43,864 nt of DNA, from the NCBI GenBank assembly GCA_015064585.1, contig SVRY01000020.1, positions 1-43,864 of the forward strand, in the 5' to 3' direction. Source of the DNA: Oscillospiraceae bacterium. GTDB lineage: Bacteria; Bacillota; Clostridia; Oscillospirales; CAG-272. The notes beneath the pieces were generated by a model, which worked only from the letters and a program-made list of their open reading frames with translations, did not search any database and was not told the origin of the DNA. The position numbers and the translations under genes were made by a program. This document shows positions 8,196 through 15,866 of this stretch, one piece after another. The stretch's first letter is position 1. Each line of letters starts with the position of its first letter.

Positions 8196-8978
8196 TTATC
8201 CGAACCGTTCGATGATTTCGACCAGTTCTATGATATTGGGATCGATCTTGTCTCTGCCGTAGGCATCGAAAAAACGCTCTCGGTAGCGGTCGGTGTGCAG
8301 GTTGTAGCGAAGGGTCCATGCCCCCCAAAACAGGTCGATATGGCGATCCCCCACGCCTGCACCGTCAAGATCAATGAAGCCGCTGAATTTCCAGTTATCC
8401 AGTATGATGTTTGGTAAACAATAATCACCATGCAGAAGTGTGTCGCTTTTCAAAAGTTGCTTTCCTTCTTCCACGAGCTCCCACGACCGCGTGGCATTGG
8501 GACATACTTTGTCCGGGGTTAGAGAGGTGTCGTACATACCCGCATGAAAATTTCGTTCTGCCGTGGCAAGGTAATCTACTGTCCTGTTTTCGATAGGACA
8601 GCCCTTGGGATCGGTTTCGTGAAGCGTGCGAAGAAGCGCGGCGATGGTATCGCAAAGCCGTATGGGATCTGCCAAATAGGTTGGGTGGGTGCAGTCTTCA
8701 CCAGGCACGCGGGCGGTCAAGAGCCAGTCGTGCTCCAGGGAAAGGTAGGACAAAACCGTGGCACCAAGCCCCTTTTCCCCGAAAAATCGGGTCATTTGCG
8801 CTTCCTTTTTCAGTTTCCCCTTGGGCGCGGATTTCAGATAATAGCCGCCCTCTTTATCGATAAAGATTACCCTTGCTTCGGGTGAACAGCTGCTGTCATA
8901 GATGTCAGCACCCGAAAGCAGGGAGTGAAATTCGGAGGGAAAGGTATCATAATTTGGCGAAATTAAAGTTTTCTTCAT
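8196..8978 (-). CDS. Aminoglycoside phosphotransferase-like kinase (APH(3') family)
   Basis: 260 residues with the APH/choline-kinase fold. The catalytic loop is H-G-D-Y-C-L-P-N, and the metal-binding segment D-L-D-G-A-G-V-G-D-R-H-I-D-L follows about 20 residues later. The N terminus carries a Y-Y-L-K-S strand with the ATP-binding lysine. The length and the G-D-R-H-I-D-L segment are as in APH(3') enzymes that phosphorylate kanamycin-type aminoglycosides. The sequence alone does not show that it confers resistance. Its start overlaps the stop of the MGMT-like gene by 4 bases, indicating translational coupling, and it is last in a long minus-strand operon. Confidence 0.82.
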   Translation of the reverse strand: MKKTLISPNYDTFPSEFHSLLSGADIYDSSCSPEARVIFIDKEGGYYLKSAPKGKLKKEAQMTRFFGEKGLGATVLSYLSLEHDWLLTARVPGEDCTHPTYLADPIRLCDTIAALLRTLHETDPKGCPIENRTVDYLATAERNFHAGMYDTSLTPDKVCPNATRSWELVEEGKQLLKSDTLLHGDYCLPNIILDNWKFSGFIDLDGAGVGDRHIDLFWGAWTLRYNLHTDRYRERFFDAYGRDKIDPNIIELVEIIERFG

Positions 8979-9283
8979 GGTTTATTTTCTTCTTTGTATT
9001 GATATTTTAATAGATCTACTTTCCCGTTTATGACTTCGATTCCTTCGGAAGCCAAACGGTGCTTTTGTGCTTCCATGCCGCCGAAGGCGTAGTTGGTGGA
9101 GAGTTTTCCTTTACAATTTACCACTTTATAGCAGGGAATGTGCTCCCCATCGGGATTTTGATGCAGAATGTTACCCACCGCCCGTGCAAGTTTCGGGTTT
9201 CCCAGATGCGATGCAATTTGAGAATAGGTCACCACCTTGCCGCGGGGAATACGGCAGAGGTATTTATAAACTTTGTGTTTCAT
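8975..9283 (-). CDS. MGMT-type DNA base-repair methyltransferase domain protein
   Basis: 102 residues corresponding to the C-terminal DNA-binding domain of O6-alkylguanine-DNA methyltransferase. It has I-P-R-G-K-V-V-T-Y-S-Q-I-A (helix-turn-helix), R-A-V-G-N-I-L-H-Q-N-P (arginine finger) and I-P-C-Y-K-V-V. The alkyl-accepting Cys51 is present, although the usual P-C-H-R is P-C-Y-K. The protein lacks the N-terminal ribonuclease-like domain of full MGMT, so it is nearer the short Atl/YbaZ-like class but keeps the cysteine. Its 5' end overlaps the patatin gene by 20 bases. The likely role is direct repair or recognition of alkylated guanine. Confidence 0.85.
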   Translation of the reverse strand: MKHKVYKYLCRIPRGKVVTYSQIASHLGNPKLARAVGNILHQNPDGEHIPCYKVVNCKGKLSTNYAFGGMEAQKHRLASEGIEVINGKVDLLKYQYKEENKP

Positions 9284-10124
9284 TTTGCATCCATTGAATC
9301 AGCTCTTCCATGCATGCAAGGGCATCGGCGCGTCCGATATCATATACTTTTTGTACTGTTTTAAGGTCGCGTTCCATTCTGCCTATTTTCAGTTTCTTTG
9401 CGGGACGGATGACAAAAACTTCTTTCGATTTTTCCAGTTCCTCAATACGGCGCAACGTGGCATTATACCGTTTATAGTGATTCTGCAGAGAGGAAACAAA
9501 GCGGGGATAGTCTTTGTAAATGATCTCAGTAAATCCGCGGTGCTCTTGATGCCGTACATGATCGGCAGGATGGGTCAGTACCAGTACGTTGTGCGTATAC
9601 CCCATTTCACGAAACGCCATGACGGGAATGCTGTCGGCACATCCGCCGTCAAGATATTTTCTGCCGTCAATCTCCACGATTTTTGAAAAATAGGGAAGAG
9701 AAGCGGAGGCGCGCAGATAGTCGATCTGTGCATTCATATCGGTGATATGCTGATGATGGGCATGCCCTGTTTCCAGATCGGCGCAGGTAACATAAAATTG
9801 AGTGGGGCTTTGCATGAAAGCTTCATTGTCAAAAACATCTAAGCGTTCGGGTATCTCTTTATAGCAAAATTCGGGATCCACCACATTGCCTGTGCGCAGA
9901 AAACTGCGCACGCTCATAAAGCGATAGTCTCCGCGGTATTTTTTGATGTATCGTAAACTGCGTCCGTGTTGACCCGAAACGAAGGAGCAACCGTGAATGG
10001 CACCTGCCGAAACACCGATCACGCCGTCAAATCGCAGTCCTTTTTCCATGAATACATCCAGCACTCCGGCAGTATAAATGCCCCGCATGGCGCCGCCTTC
10101 CAAAACCAATCCGATTTTTGACAT
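9264..10124 (-). CDS. Patatin-like phospholipase
   Basis: 286 residues from the ATG at 10124, which has AAAGGAGG eight bases upstream; an earlier in-frame start overlaps the preceding gene and has no ribosome site. The patatin signature is complete: the oxyanion loop E-G-G-A-M-R-G at residues 9-15, the nucleophile elbow G-V-S-A-G at 37-41 with Ser39, and the D-G-G with Asp159 completing the catalytic dyad. The family hydrolyses acyl ester bonds of membrane lipids. No signal peptide or membrane segment is seen, so it is probably cytoplasmic and related to the YjjU/RssA-like bacterial patatins. It lies between an amidotransferase gene and the MGMT-like gene in the same operon. Confidence 0.9.
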   Translation of the reverse strand: MSKIGLVLEGGAMRGIYTAGVLDVFMEKGLRFDGVIGVSAGAIHGCSFVSGQHGRSLRYIKKYRGDYRFMSVRSFLRTGNVVDPEFCYKEIPERLDVFDNEAFMQSPTQFYVTCADLETGHAHHQHITDMNAQIDYLRASASLPYFSKIVEIDGRKYLDGGCADSIPVMAFREMGYTHNVLVLTHPADHVRHQEHRGFTEIIYKDYPRFVSSLQNHYKRYNATLRRIEELEKSKEVFVIRPAKKLKIGRMERDLKTVQKVYDIGRADALACMEELIQWMQNETQSL

Positions 10125-10138
10125 GGTAGGAACCTCCT

Positions 10139-10840
10139 TTATTTTAGACACATTTGTATGAATTCATCAAATATCTTTTTGTGATGGATATCGATATCGT
10201 AAAGCCGCTCGGGGTGCCACTGATAGGCGCGGATAAAGGGATGCTCGGTGCTGTATACTGCCTCAATGATACCGTCTTCTGCAAATGCCATGGGTACAAG
10301 TCCTTGTCCGAGTACTTTGATTGCCTGATGGTGGAAGCTGTTGGCAGGCATTTTGGGAACGCCGAGAAGGGAATACAAAGGGGTGTTTTTTTCAATCTGA
10401 ACGGAATGGGAATGGGCGTGTAGTCCGTTTGTCTGACTGTGGCAGATTTCGGTTTTGTATTCGGTGGGGATATCTTGGTATAGTGTACCGCCAAGGGCTA
10501 CGTTCAGCACTTGAATGCCGCGGCAGATGCCAAGAATCGGCTTGCCCGAGACAAGGGTGCGGGAGATGGCGGCAAAGTCCAGTTCATCCCGTAAAGGCTC
10601 GATCTTGCCGCAGTGGGGAGAAAGTGCTTCTCCGAAGAGTGTTGGGTCAAGATCTCCGCCGCCTGTAAACAGAAAACCGTCGCAAAGGGCGATGACGTTA
10701 TCTAGAAGCTTTTTGTTTTTGACGTATGGGATCAAAATCGGCAGTCCGCCTGACTCTTCGATACTGTGAATATAAGTATGTAATACCGCCGCGGCGCGCT
10801 CAGCGTCCACCGAGGCGAAAATGGCGATTTTAGGTTGCAT
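10139..10840 (-). CDS. Gamma-glutamyl-gamma-aminobutyrate hydrolase family (class I glutamine amidotransferase-like)
   Basis: 233 residues of the peptidase C26/PuuD family. It shows F-T-G-G-G-D-L-D-P at residues 58-66, the nucleophile elbow G-I-C-R-G with Cys106, and the Y-Q-W-H-P-E-R segment supplying the His-Glu pair. Relatives cleave gamma-glutamyl amide bonds, for example gamma-glutamyl-GABA in putrescine breakdown. No other polyamine genes are near, so the substrate is open. Its stop codon overlaps the patatin ribosome site region, and it begins 14 bases after the DUF3267-like gene. Confidence 0.88.
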   Translation of the reverse strand: MQPKIAIFASVDAERAAAVLHTYIHSIEESGGLPILIPYVKNKKLLDNVIALCDGFLFTGGGDLDPTLFGEALSPHCGKIEPLRDELDFAAISRTLVSGKPILGICRGIQVLNVALGGTLYQDIPTEYKTEICHSQTNGLHAHSHSVQIEKNTPLYSLLGVPKMPANSFHHQAIKVLGQGLVPMAFAEDGIIEAVYSTEHPFIRAYQWHPERLYDIDIHHKKIFDEFIQMCLK

Positions 10841-10854
10841 GGTGAATACCTTTC

Positions 10855-11454
10855 TTAGTTATTGGGCAGATAAAAAGTTTGCTTAGGACCGGTATCTTTC
10901 ATCAGTATGCGCTTATTTTTATACTTAAAAAGCAGTAAACAGGCAACGTAGAGATCGCCGCAACAGCCGCCCAAATGACTGCCCATCAGAATGACACTTG
11001 CCATATACCAGACGGTGTTGCCGTAACAGTACAAAGCGATCATCAGTGCAGCAAATATTACAGTGAATGTCACAAAGGGAGCAAGAACTGCAATCAAAGC
11101 AGTTTTGCGATATGTATAAATGTTTGGTACACCGCAAAATGCACAGCTCCAACTGATTCCGAAGGTCAGCTTTTGTCCGGTTAATGATTTGTACGCAATG
11201 CCGTGGATCAATTCGTTTAGTATCATGTATATGATGATGGGTATCAGTGACAGTGTGAGCCCCCAAAATAACAGCGGGAAAACAGTAGCTACAGATAAAG
11301 GCATGAGCAGAATCAGTGCTATAGCGATGGTCAAAAACAAAATAACAACGGCGATTGCGTTAAGTATTATACCTGTTTTTATGTTTTGAGCATCGATATG
11401 GAATACAGGTTGATATCCTTGCGGCAATTCGAATTCAAAATTCTTTTCTTTCAT
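10855..11454 (-). CDS. DUF3267-like multi-pass membrane protein with degenerate zincin motif
   Basis: 199 residues with about four hydrophobic membrane segments (near 28-50, 56-80, 115-137 and 145-168). The overall plan (a first helix pair, an E-L-I-H-G-I segment, A-P-F-V, a late G-D-L segment, then a D-T-G and an aromatic-Pro ending) resembles DUF3267, a putative membrane zinc-peptidase family with an HExxH site. Here the first histidine is Asn80 (N-E-L-I-H, His84), encoded by AAC at 11217-11215, so metal binding is doubtful. It lies 13 bases downstream of a two-pass membrane protein gene. The family assignment is by eye. Confidence 0.65.
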   Translation of the reverse strand: MKEKNFEFELPQGYQPVFHIDAQNIKTGIILNAIAVVILFLTIAIALILLMPLSVATVFPLLFWGLTLSLIPIIIYMILNELIHGIAYKSLTGQKLTFGISWSCAFCGVPNIYTYRKTALIAVLAPFVTFTVIFAALMIALYCYGNTVWYMASVILMGSHLGGCCGDLYVACLLLFKYKNKRILMKDTGPKQTFYLPNN

Positions 11455-11467
11455 GTTCTTTTTCCTT

Positions 11468-12013
11468 TTATTTGAGCTTTTTATATCGGGTGTATTCTAT
11501 AACCGTGAGTATTACCATGATAAATGTGAGTATGGTGAGCAGAATAATAGATCCGATGCTGTTTTGGCTTGCAATTTGATTGTACTCATGAAGGGTCATG
11601 ATGGGGCTATTGCTTTCAATTTCCATGATTTCATACATACAATCGGGATGGTTACTGCTTTGGATATAGCAGTGCAGAGAATCGTTCTTTTGAAGTTTCT
11701 TTAATTCTTTTTCTATTTTGGGGACGTGAGTGTTTTGAATCAAAAGCGGTTTTGCTTCTTCTTTGACGAACATGTATATTTGATAATCTTTTATGTAGTT
11801 GGAACTACCGTTTCTTTTTTCATAGCGTACAAAAGTGTAGTCCTTTGAGGTAAGGTCGTCATATGCGGGAGTGGGTAAGCAGGCGTGGTAAATACAGATG
11901 CCAATACAAACCAAACATAGTAAGGTCAGCGCAAGAGCTGCCACGGCAGTGATGAGCGATTCCCGTTTTTTCTTTTTTAGATTTTTGGCGGCATTTTTCT
12001 CTTTCTTTCTCAT
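11468..12013 (-). CDS. Two-pass membrane protein of unknown function
   Basis: 181 residues from the ATG at 12013, chosen for the AAAAGGA upstream; an in-frame ATG at 12034 has no ribosome site. A basic N terminus rich in Lys and Asn precedes a membrane helix around residues 24-48. A soluble segment of about 100 residues follows, containing two cysteines (H-C-Y and D-C-M-Y). A second helix lies near 152-172, before a short basic tail. By the positive-inside rule both ends are cytoplasmic and the middle is outside. I do not recognise the family. Neighbours 12-14 bases away on both sides place it in the same transcript. Confidence 0.7.
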   Translation of the reverse strand: MRKKEKNAAKNLKKKKRESLITAVAALALTLLCLVCIGICIYHACLPTPAYDDLTSKDYTFVRYEKRNGSSNYIKDYQIYMFVKEEAKPLLIQNTHVPKIEKELKKLQKNDSLHCYIQSSNHPDCMYEIMEIESNSPIMTLHEYNQIASQNSIGSIILLTILTFIMVILTVIEYTRYKKLK

Positions 12014-12046
12014 GTAAAAAATCCTTTTCGGCATTTTTATCTGTTG

Positions 12047-12685
12047 TTAACCGTAAATCAAAGAGATTTGTTTATCATATTCGTTTTTATCAAATTTCCA
12101 ATTCAAATTATCTATCCAAACAATATTTCCTTCTGATTTATAGTAAGGCAGTGTATAATTCATTCTTCTTCTGTACAATTCTTCATCCCAATGCGCCAAG
12201 ATCCACTGCGTCCATGCCGCGCTATCCACTGATTCCTTGGCAAGATTGTCTTTATATTTCATCCAATCCTCTTTTGAATATGCGGTGGTGCACAAAATTC
12301 CGCTTTTCTTTTCTTCTTCAAAATCTTCATGGGAATGATCTACGTAGCCGATTCTTTTCCATAAAACAAAATCGGCAGTTTTTCCTGTCTCAACTACCAC
12401 AACAATACAGGAAAAATCCAAATCATCCTCACAAAGAAGAACAGGAAGTATTGTCGAATCTGTTTTAACAAGCTCGGAAACAAATCTGACATCGCCTTTC
12501 CAGTCAAGCTCGGCTGTCCAAGCAAATGTCAGCCCTTTTACATTGCCAAGGTATTCTGCATTTTCTTTCGGAGAATTATCGACGATCTTACACAAAGCTT
12601 CTTGTATAGAAATACCATCGATAAAACAAGTGTGCTCCTTGTGATTATATATATTTTGGAAAGGCTTTATTTCAAATTTATTCAT
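12047..12685 (-). CDS. Hypothetical soluble protein
   Basis: 212 residues, acidic and rich in Trp (for example F-A-W-T-A-E-L-D-W-K-G and W-T-Q-W-I-L-A-H-W-D-E-E-L). There is no signal peptide or membrane helix. The pattern of many aromatic residues in a compact acidic protein is seen in some immunity-type and SMI1-like proteins, but no motif is firm enough to name one. It overlaps the upstream acetyltransferase gene by 8 bases, so translation is probably coupled. Confidence 0.65.
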   Translation of the reverse strand: MNKFEIKPFQNIYNHKEHTCFIDGISIQEALCKIVDNSPKENAEYLGNVKGLTFAWTAELDWKGDVRFVSELVKTDSTILPVLLCEDDLDFSCIVVVVETGKTADFVLWKRIGYVDHSHEDFEEEKKSGILCTTAYSKEDWMKYKDNLAKESVDSAAWTQWILAHWDEELYRRRMNYTLPYYKSEGNIVWIDNLNWKFDKNEYDKQISLIYG

Positions 12686-13133
12686 GTTGTTCGTCCTTTT
12701 GTATGGCGGTGAGTGTCATAGAGACGTGAGGGATGCCTTCTTCCAGAAAAACGGGCGAGGAGATGGAGAACCCAAGCCTTTCGTAAAAGCCCTGTGCGTG
12801 TTTTTGTGCGTGTAATATGATGGCAGCCTTCTGCCATCGCTTTTGTATTTCGGGAAGTGCTTCCTTCATCAGTTTCGTTCCCAGTCCTATGCCATGCGTG
12901 ATCGAGAGAACTCTGCCGATTTTTACCTTCCCGTTCTCTACGCTATATGCGCGCAGATATGCCATGATTTTTCCGTTCTTTTCCAAAAAGCAGTGCAGAC
13001 TGTCGTAGTCCACGCCGTCAAAATCTTGGCAGATGATCTTTTGTTCCAGCAAGAATATTTCGGTTCTTGCTCTGACAATTTCGTATAATTCACGGTTTGT
13101 CAATTCGTGAAACCATTTGATCTTTAGTTCCAA
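12678..13133 (-). CDS. GNAT family N-acetyltransferase, ElaA-like
   Basis: 151 residues. The ElaA pattern is visible: L-Y-E-I-V-R-A-R-T-E-I-F-L-L-E-Q, then C-Q-D-F-D-G-V-D near residues 36-43, then the acetyl-CoA loop G-R-V-L-S-I-T-H-G-I-G-L-G-T-K-L-M, and Y-E-R-L-G-F near the end. The family transfers acetyl groups from acetyl-CoA; the acceptor is unknown. The start appears to be a TTG (13133-13131), with only a weak purine-rich site upstream. It is the first gene of the minus-strand run that ends at 8196. Confidence 0.8.
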   Translation of the reverse strand: MELKIKWFHELTNRELYEIVRARTEIFLLEQKIICQDFDGVDYDSLHCFLEKNGKIMAYLRAYSVENGKVKIGRVLSITHGIGLGTKLMKEALPEIQKRWQKAAIILHAQKHAQGFYERLGFSISSPVFLEEGIPHVSMTLTAIQKDEQHE

Positions 13134-13253
13134 AACCGTACGTTTCCTTTCTTCCCGATAGATTTGTCGAATTGTTTGTAATTATGCGCAAATGCGTGAA
13201 AAGTATATTTATTTACTCTTTCTAAAATTGCTGAATACATACGAAAGTTTCAT

Positions 13254-13760
13254 CTAAGCCAATTCAAATTCGGCGAATTCTTTTTTGGAATCTACAAACT
13301 TAAGTGAGAGATGGTCAAAGCCAATGGACTTTGCTTTTTCCCAGTTTAGAGCTTCGTACATAAGTACGACTTCACCTTGTGCATTGAATTCGTAATCATC
13401 TTTTTCATCTTCATAATCGATCGAATAGCCGAGGGAAATTTGAACTCTTCCGCAACCATGTTCGTAAAGCTTTAGCTCTCTTTTTACATCATCAAGCAGC
13501 TCATTACAAAACATGGGATCATATCCATGCTTCATTGCGTCAAAGACTGTAAATTCTTCGTTTGTGACAGGATCTTTTGCAACAATTAAGCAAGGAAATT
13601 CGCCGTCAATAATGTAAGGCGTTTTTTTAATTAGCATTGTATCTCCGTAATAATATATCTCCAGATGGGTGTTCCCGGTTGAGGAAGCGAGTATTCCTAC
13701 TGTTGCATCTTTTTTCTCTTTTATACTTGTTAGGTGGTTTTCTAAATAATATGGAATCAT
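13254..13760 (-). CDS. Hypothetical protein, possibly immunity-like
   Basis: 168 residues, acidic, with no signal peptide or membrane helix. It contains Y-Y-Y-G-D-T and I-D-Y-E-D-E-K-D-D-Y-E-F segments. The ATG at 13760 has CAGGAGA seven bases upstream, so translation is well supported. Small soluble acidic proteins of this type are common among immunity or orphan genes, but I cannot name the family. It is separated from elaA by about 120 bases with no clear promoter, and from rlmD by a repeat-rich non-coding stretch. Confidence 0.6.
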   Translation of the reverse strand: MIPYYLENHLTSIKEKKDATVGILASSTGNTHLEIYYYGDTMLIKKTPYIIDGEFPCLIVAKDPVTNEEFTVFDAMKHGYDPMFCNELLDDVKRELKLYEHGCGRVQISLGYSIDYEDEKDDYEFNAQGEVVLMYEALNWEKAKSIGFDHLSLKFVDSKKEFAEFELA

Positions 13761-13870
13761 CTGTGTATTCTCCTGTTGAAGTAATGTATACCATTGTATT
13801 AAAAAACGAATTTCAACCGTAGTATTATTTCCGCATAAACGATGTGAGTAAAGATTTCAAAAAGGTGCAT

Positions 13871-13969
13871 TTAGTTAGTTTTGTTTTTAAGTATTTTTTG
13901 TGGATCAACAATTTCACAACCAATACTACGCAAGCTGTTTTTTTGTTCATCTGTAAGACTCTGGAAATG
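13871..13969 (-). pseudogene. Remnant of a protein C terminus (about 32 codons)
   Basis: On the minus strand a frame reads H-F-Q-S-L-T-D-E-Q-K-N-S-L-R-S-I-G-C and continues E-I-V-D-P-Q-K-I-L-K to a TAA at 13871. It is protein-like in composition but has no start: the codon before it is TGA, and an 18-bp inverted repeat begins at the same point. It looks like the tail of a gene cut off by a rearrangement. The parent family is not recognised. Confidence 0.35.
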
Positions 13970-14010
13970 TCAATAAAAGTGCAGTCGAAAACGCACTTTT
14001 ATTGACATTT
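13965..14010. repeat. 18-bp perfect inverted repeat with 10-base loop
   Basis: Arms at 13965-13982 and 13993-14010 are exact reverse complements (AAATGTCAATAAAAGTGC on the left). The stem is not followed by a long T-run, so a mobile-element end or small folded element fits as well as a terminator. Confidence 0.75.
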
Positions 14011-14050
14011 TCACAGTGAGGTTAAGTTTGCCCCAAATTAATCATCACTT

Positions 14051-14130
14051 GTGCCGCAAGCGGCGCAAACTTCACTTCGGCGGTAGCCGAAACTTCACTG
14101 CGTAGCAACTTCATTCGCCGCAGGGCGAAC
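14051..14130. repeat. Array of mini-hairpins separated by AACTTCA spacers
   Basis: Four short palindromes occur in a row: near 14052-14065, TTCGGC/GCCGAA at 14076-14091, TGC/GCA at 14099-14107, and TTCGCC/GGCGAA at 14114-14129. Each is followed by AACTTCA or AACTT. The array ends exactly at the rlmD stop codon. With the inverted repeat and gene remnant it fills the 370-base gene-free stretch 13761-14130; I see nothing else in that stretch. Confidence 0.7.
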
Positions 14131-15462
14131 TTAGTTATCGAGTCGTCGTTTGAGACACACGACGCATTCACAATGCGCCGTGCGAGGGAAGAGGTTAACG
14201 GGCTGCACGTCGCTTACCGAATATTCGAGATTTTGGAACAGTGCCAGGTCGCGGGCGAGGGTAGCGGGATTACAGGAGATATAGACCACCTTGCGGGGAT
14301 TGATTTTTGTGATGGTTTCGATGAGTTCGCTTTCCAGACCCTTGCGGGGTGGGTCTACGATGATGATATCGGCATTTGAAAGGGCAGGGTAATTGGCATC
14401 CCCACAGTAAAACTGTGCGTTTTCCATGCCGTTTCGTTTTGCGTTTTTCTTTGCGTTTTCTACAGCCTCGGGAATGATCTCTACGCCCACAAGGGATGCG
14501 ATATTCTTGTCATGGCAAAGACAAATGCCAATCGTACCGATGCCGCAGAATAGGTCGGCAACGCGGTCGCCTTCTTTAATATCTGCCATATCGGCGGCGA
14601 TGCTGTAGAGCACCTCGGTGGCATCGTGATTGACCTGATAAAAGCTGGGGGCGCTGATGTCAAAAGTACAGCCAAGCAGGGTATCTGTGATAAAATTCTG
14701 TCCCCAAAGGGTGATGAATTTGTCACCTAAGATCACGTTGCCTTCTTTGGGGTTGATGGAAAGCAAAATGCCTTTTATTTGCGGAAAAGAGGAGGTGAGC
14801 TTTTGAATCAGCTCATCTTTGTGAGGAAAATTCTTTTCTTTGACAACGAGGGTTAGAAGAATTTCGGAATTATCGTTGTTGCCACGCAGGTAAATGTGCC
14901 GCAGCAGTCCTTTTCCGCTTTCCTCTTCGTAGCAGGGAATACCGTTTTTTGTCACAAACTCCATGACGCAGGCGGTGATCTTTGAAAAGACCTCGGGCTG
15001 AAGCAGGCAGTCCTCGCAAGGTACGATGGTATGGCTGTTTTGACGGTAGTAACCCGCTTTTCCATTTTGAGTGGGATATTGTACTTTGTTTCGATAGCGA
15101 TAAGGGGAAAGCGTTTTCAGTGGCAGAACCTTTGCATCAACACCTGCTTGTCGCAGTAGATTTTCCACTGCTTTTTCTTTTAACCCTTTTTCATGTTCCA
15201 AACTGACATGGCGGTAAACACATCCGCCGCACTTGCCCGAAATAGGGCAATCGGGGATGACTCGATGGGGGGATGCGATCTCGATGGATTCAATTTTAGA
15301 AATGATATAGCTTTTGGTGACCTTCATAACACGCGCTATGATGGTATCTCCCTCGCAGGCACCTACTACAAAATGTACCTGTCCGTCGGTTCGTCCCACG
15401 CCCGAACCCATATTGTTGGTTTCTGTTATGTCTACTTTGATCAGATCATTCTTTTTTATCAT
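14131..15462 (-). CDS. rlmD: 23S rRNA (uracil-5-)-methyltransferase, RlmD/RumA type
   Basis: 443 residues from the ATG at 15462, which has GAGGA six bases upstream. An N-terminal TRAM domain (residues ~1-58) is followed by a cysteine cluster C-P-I-S-G-K-C-G-G-C near residues 72-81 plus a later Cys, as in the 4Fe-4S site. The SAM-binding motif is D-L-F-C-G-I-G-T-I-G-I, then I-V-D-P-P-R-K-G. The catalytic cysteine lies in I-S-C-N-P-A-T-L-A-R-D. The enzyme makes 5-methyluridine in 23S rRNA with SAM. TrmA/RlmC/RlmD paralogues are hard to tell apart by eye, so the position modified is inferred. It has its own promoter, downstream of the khpA terminator. Confidence 0.88.
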   Translation of the reverse strand: MIKKNDLIKVDITETNNMGSGVGRTDGQVHFVVGACEGDTIIARVMKVTKSYIISKIESIEIASPHRVIPDCPISGKCGGCVYRHVSLEHEKGLKEKAVENLLRQAGVDAKVLPLKTLSPYRYRNKVQYPTQNGKAGYYRQNSHTIVPCEDCLLQPEVFSKITACVMEFVTKNGIPCYEEESGKGLLRHIYLRGNNDNSEILLTLVVKEKNFPHKDELIQKLTSSFPQIKGILLSINPKEGNVILGDKFITLWGQNFITDTLLGCTFDISAPSFYQVNHDATEVLYSIAADMADIKEGDRVADLFCGIGTIGICLCHDKNIASLVGVEIIPEAVENAKKNAKRNGMENAQFYCGDANYPALSNADIIIVDPPRKGLESELIETITKINPRKVVYISCNPATLARDLALFQNLEYSVSDVQPVNLFPRTAHCECVVCLKRRLDN

Positions 15463-15505
15463 AATATTCCTCAACATTTATCGGAAAGTATATCTCTTCA
15501 AAATA

Positions 15506-15534
15506 ATCATACCACATAATTTACAGCCTGTCAA
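15506..15534 (-). promoter_or_regulatory. Promoter of rlmD
   Basis: On the minus strand TTGACA (15534-15529) and TATGAT (15511-15506) are 17 bases apart, a near-consensus sigma-A promoter about 45 bases ahead of the ATG. Confidence 0.75.
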
Positions 15535-15548
15535 CTTTTATCCAAAAA

Positions 15549-15578
15549 TAAAAAGCGCTGTTGCAACAACGCCTTTTA
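15549..15578 (-). terminator. Terminator after khpA
   Basis: On the minus strand an A-rich left arm, a GC-rich centre and a T-rich right arm form an imperfect hairpin just after the khpA stop, ending the ylxM-ffh-rpsP-khpA transcript. Confidence 0.6.
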
Positions 15579-15591
15579 CATATGAGATTTC

Positions 15592-15837
15592 TCAATCCTT
15601 GATTTCTACATTGACACGCTTGCCGATTTTGCCGCCGGCGGTCTTCATGACCAAACGGATGGATCTGGCAATTCTGCCGTGCTTACCGATCACCTTTCCC
15701 ATATCGCCCTGTGCCACGGTCAGCGTTAGTGTTACGGTTTTGGAATCCTCGGAGGAGTCTTCCAAGACGGTAACTTCATCCGGCTGATCCACAATGCACT
15801 TGACCATATCGGAGAGTACCTTTTTCAACTCGATCAT
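15592..15837 (-). CDS. khpA: KH-domain RNA-binding protein KhpA (YlqC)
   Basis: 81 residues consisting of one KH domain. The G-x-x-G signature is V-I-G-K-H-G-R-I-A-R-S-I-R near residues 52-64, preceded by the V-T-L-T-L-T-V strand. KhpA pairs with KhpB in Gram-positive bacteria and binds many RNAs, affecting cell elongation and division. It follows rpsP by 29 bases, the classical position of ylqC, and shares its transcript. The usual downstream rimM, trmD and rplS are absent. Confidence 0.93.
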   Translation of the reverse strand: MIELKKVLSDMVKCIVDQPDEVTVLEDSSEDSKTVTLTLTVAQGDMGKVIGKHGRIARSIRLVMKTAGGKIGKRVNVEIKD

Positions 15838-15866
15838 ATTAACCTCTGTTCAAAGAACCGGGGGGA

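Noticed and set aside
8196-9283. Antibiotic-resistance cassette (APH plus acetyltransferase) from a mobile element
   Set aside because: No transposase, integrase or attachment site is near, and the APH-like gene is embedded in a long operon with overlapping starts; the substrate is not shown.
13965-14130. Possible CRISPR array from the regularly spaced short repeats
   Set aside because: Units are only about 15-20 bases, each is its own palindrome, and there are no unique spacers or cas genes.
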